38,236 nt of DNA, taken from NCBI GenBank assembly GCA_017518105.1, contig JAFWWC010000035.1, positions 1 through 38,236 of the forward strand, written 5' to 3'. The notes beneath the pieces were generated by a model. The model ran no database searches and was not told where the DNA came from. It worked only from the letters and a program-made list of their open reading frames with translations. This document shows, piece by piece, positions 37,802 to 38,236 of this stretch (positions within the stretch are counted from its first letter, which is position 1; each line of letters opens with the position of its first letter). Made by a program: the position numbers and the translations under genes. Source of the stretch: Selenomonadaceae bacterium (GTDB taxonomy: Bacteria; Bacillota; Negativicutes; Selenomonadales; Selenomonadaceae).

Positions 37802-38236
37802 ATGCCAGATGTAGTTAAACAAAATCTCAGTATTTATGACGGGTTGAAAAATATTTATTACGCCCTTGAAACGAAAGATGATTCGACGGGGACTTCATAT
37901 AACACGCCCAAAAAACTTGGTCATGCGCGTAGAGCCGAAATGACCAAAGAAACCGAAGTTACCAATGTTTATGGCGACAATGCGGCTGTTGCAACGCGTA
38001 CAAGGCTCAAAACCATTACTTTGACGATAGAGACGACCGACATTCCGCTGGAAGACCAAGCGGTTTTGCTCGGACATACTGTCGACAGCGTGACGGGGGC
38101 AATTACAGCCAAAGCCGATGACAATGCGCCGTATGTTGCGATTCTCTTTGAGGCTACGAAGATGACGGGCGGTTCCGTTTTTTATAAGCTCTACAAGGGA
38201 AAATTCGCGGAGACGGATGAATCTCTGAATACTCAA
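37802..38236 (+). CDS. Major tail tube protein, N-terminal part (phi13-like), continues at window start
   Basis: ATG 37802 after TGAAGGGAGTTGAAAACTA. The frame is open to the window end and passes through the terminal repeat into 1-282, giving 191 aa. The N-terminus (VVKQNLSIYDGLKNIYYALE, then TKETEVTNVYGDNAAVATR and LTIETTDIPLEDQAVLLGH) is typical of the phi13-type major tail protein. It is the tube subunit of a long, non-contractile tail. Confidence 0.88.
   Translation, partial: MPDVVKQNLSIYDGLKNIYYALETKDDSTGTSYNTPKKLGHARRAEMTKETEVTNVYGDNAAVATRTRLKTITLTIETTDIPLEDQAVLLGHTVDSVTGAITAKADDNAPYVAILFEATKMTGGSVFYKLYKGKFAETDESLNTQ
38096..38236. repeat. Terminal direct repeat, right copy
   Basis: Exact copy of bases 1-141; see that entry. 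Only one copy should be counted when annotating the circular genome. Confidence 0.95.

Overview
The window is one complete, circularly assembled genome of a tailed phage (siphovirus type). Bases 1-141 are repeated exactly at 38096-38236, so the unit length is 38,095 bp, and the gene cut by the window ends (major tail tube) reads in frame across the join. Strong GGAGG-type ribosome binding sites, many TTG starts and the protein families point to a Firmicutes host. The repeat-rich tail protein and paired DUF1659/DUF2922-like genes suggest Negativicutes, but that is inference.

Layout, following the circle. Late packaging and head genes lie at 28.1-37.8 kb on the + strand: a ParB-like/phosphoribosyltransferase gene broken at a run of ten G, a small terminase-like HTH protein, an HNH nuclease fused to a P-loop domain, a P27-type small terminase, a DprA homologue, large terminase, portal, prohead protease, HK97-type capsid and four connector or neck genes. 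The tail module runs from 37.8 kb across the join to 12.2 kb: phi13-like tube, a tail-chaperone pair joined by a -1 frameshift, a 1519-aa tape measure, tip proteins and a candidate receptor-binding protein. A holin-like protein, a cluster of very small tail-associated proteins and a GH25 endolysin follow (12.2-15.2 kb).

The control region is at 15.2-17.7 kb. A leftward operon holds a CI-like repressor and three small membrane proteins. It faces a rightward Cro-like gene across a promoter and operator region with TTGTA/TACAA inverted repeats. No integrase, transposase or partition gene is seen anywhere in the circle.

The early rightward region (17.7-27 kb) carries a 19-codon leader-like ORF, a highly structured probable RNA, then recombination and replication genes: Sak4-like ATPase, DUF669 SSB-like protein, zinc-finger protein, RusA resolvase, PAPS-reductase-family protein, SF2 helicase and a 1186-aa primase/VirE-type helicase. 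A 585-bp non-coding region with nested inverted repeats, possibly an origin or control region, separates it from a DUF1492/ArpU-like late regulator. Directly after that gene are five TGTCAC repeats at exact 10-bp spacing on a promoter that likely drives the packaging, head and tail genes.
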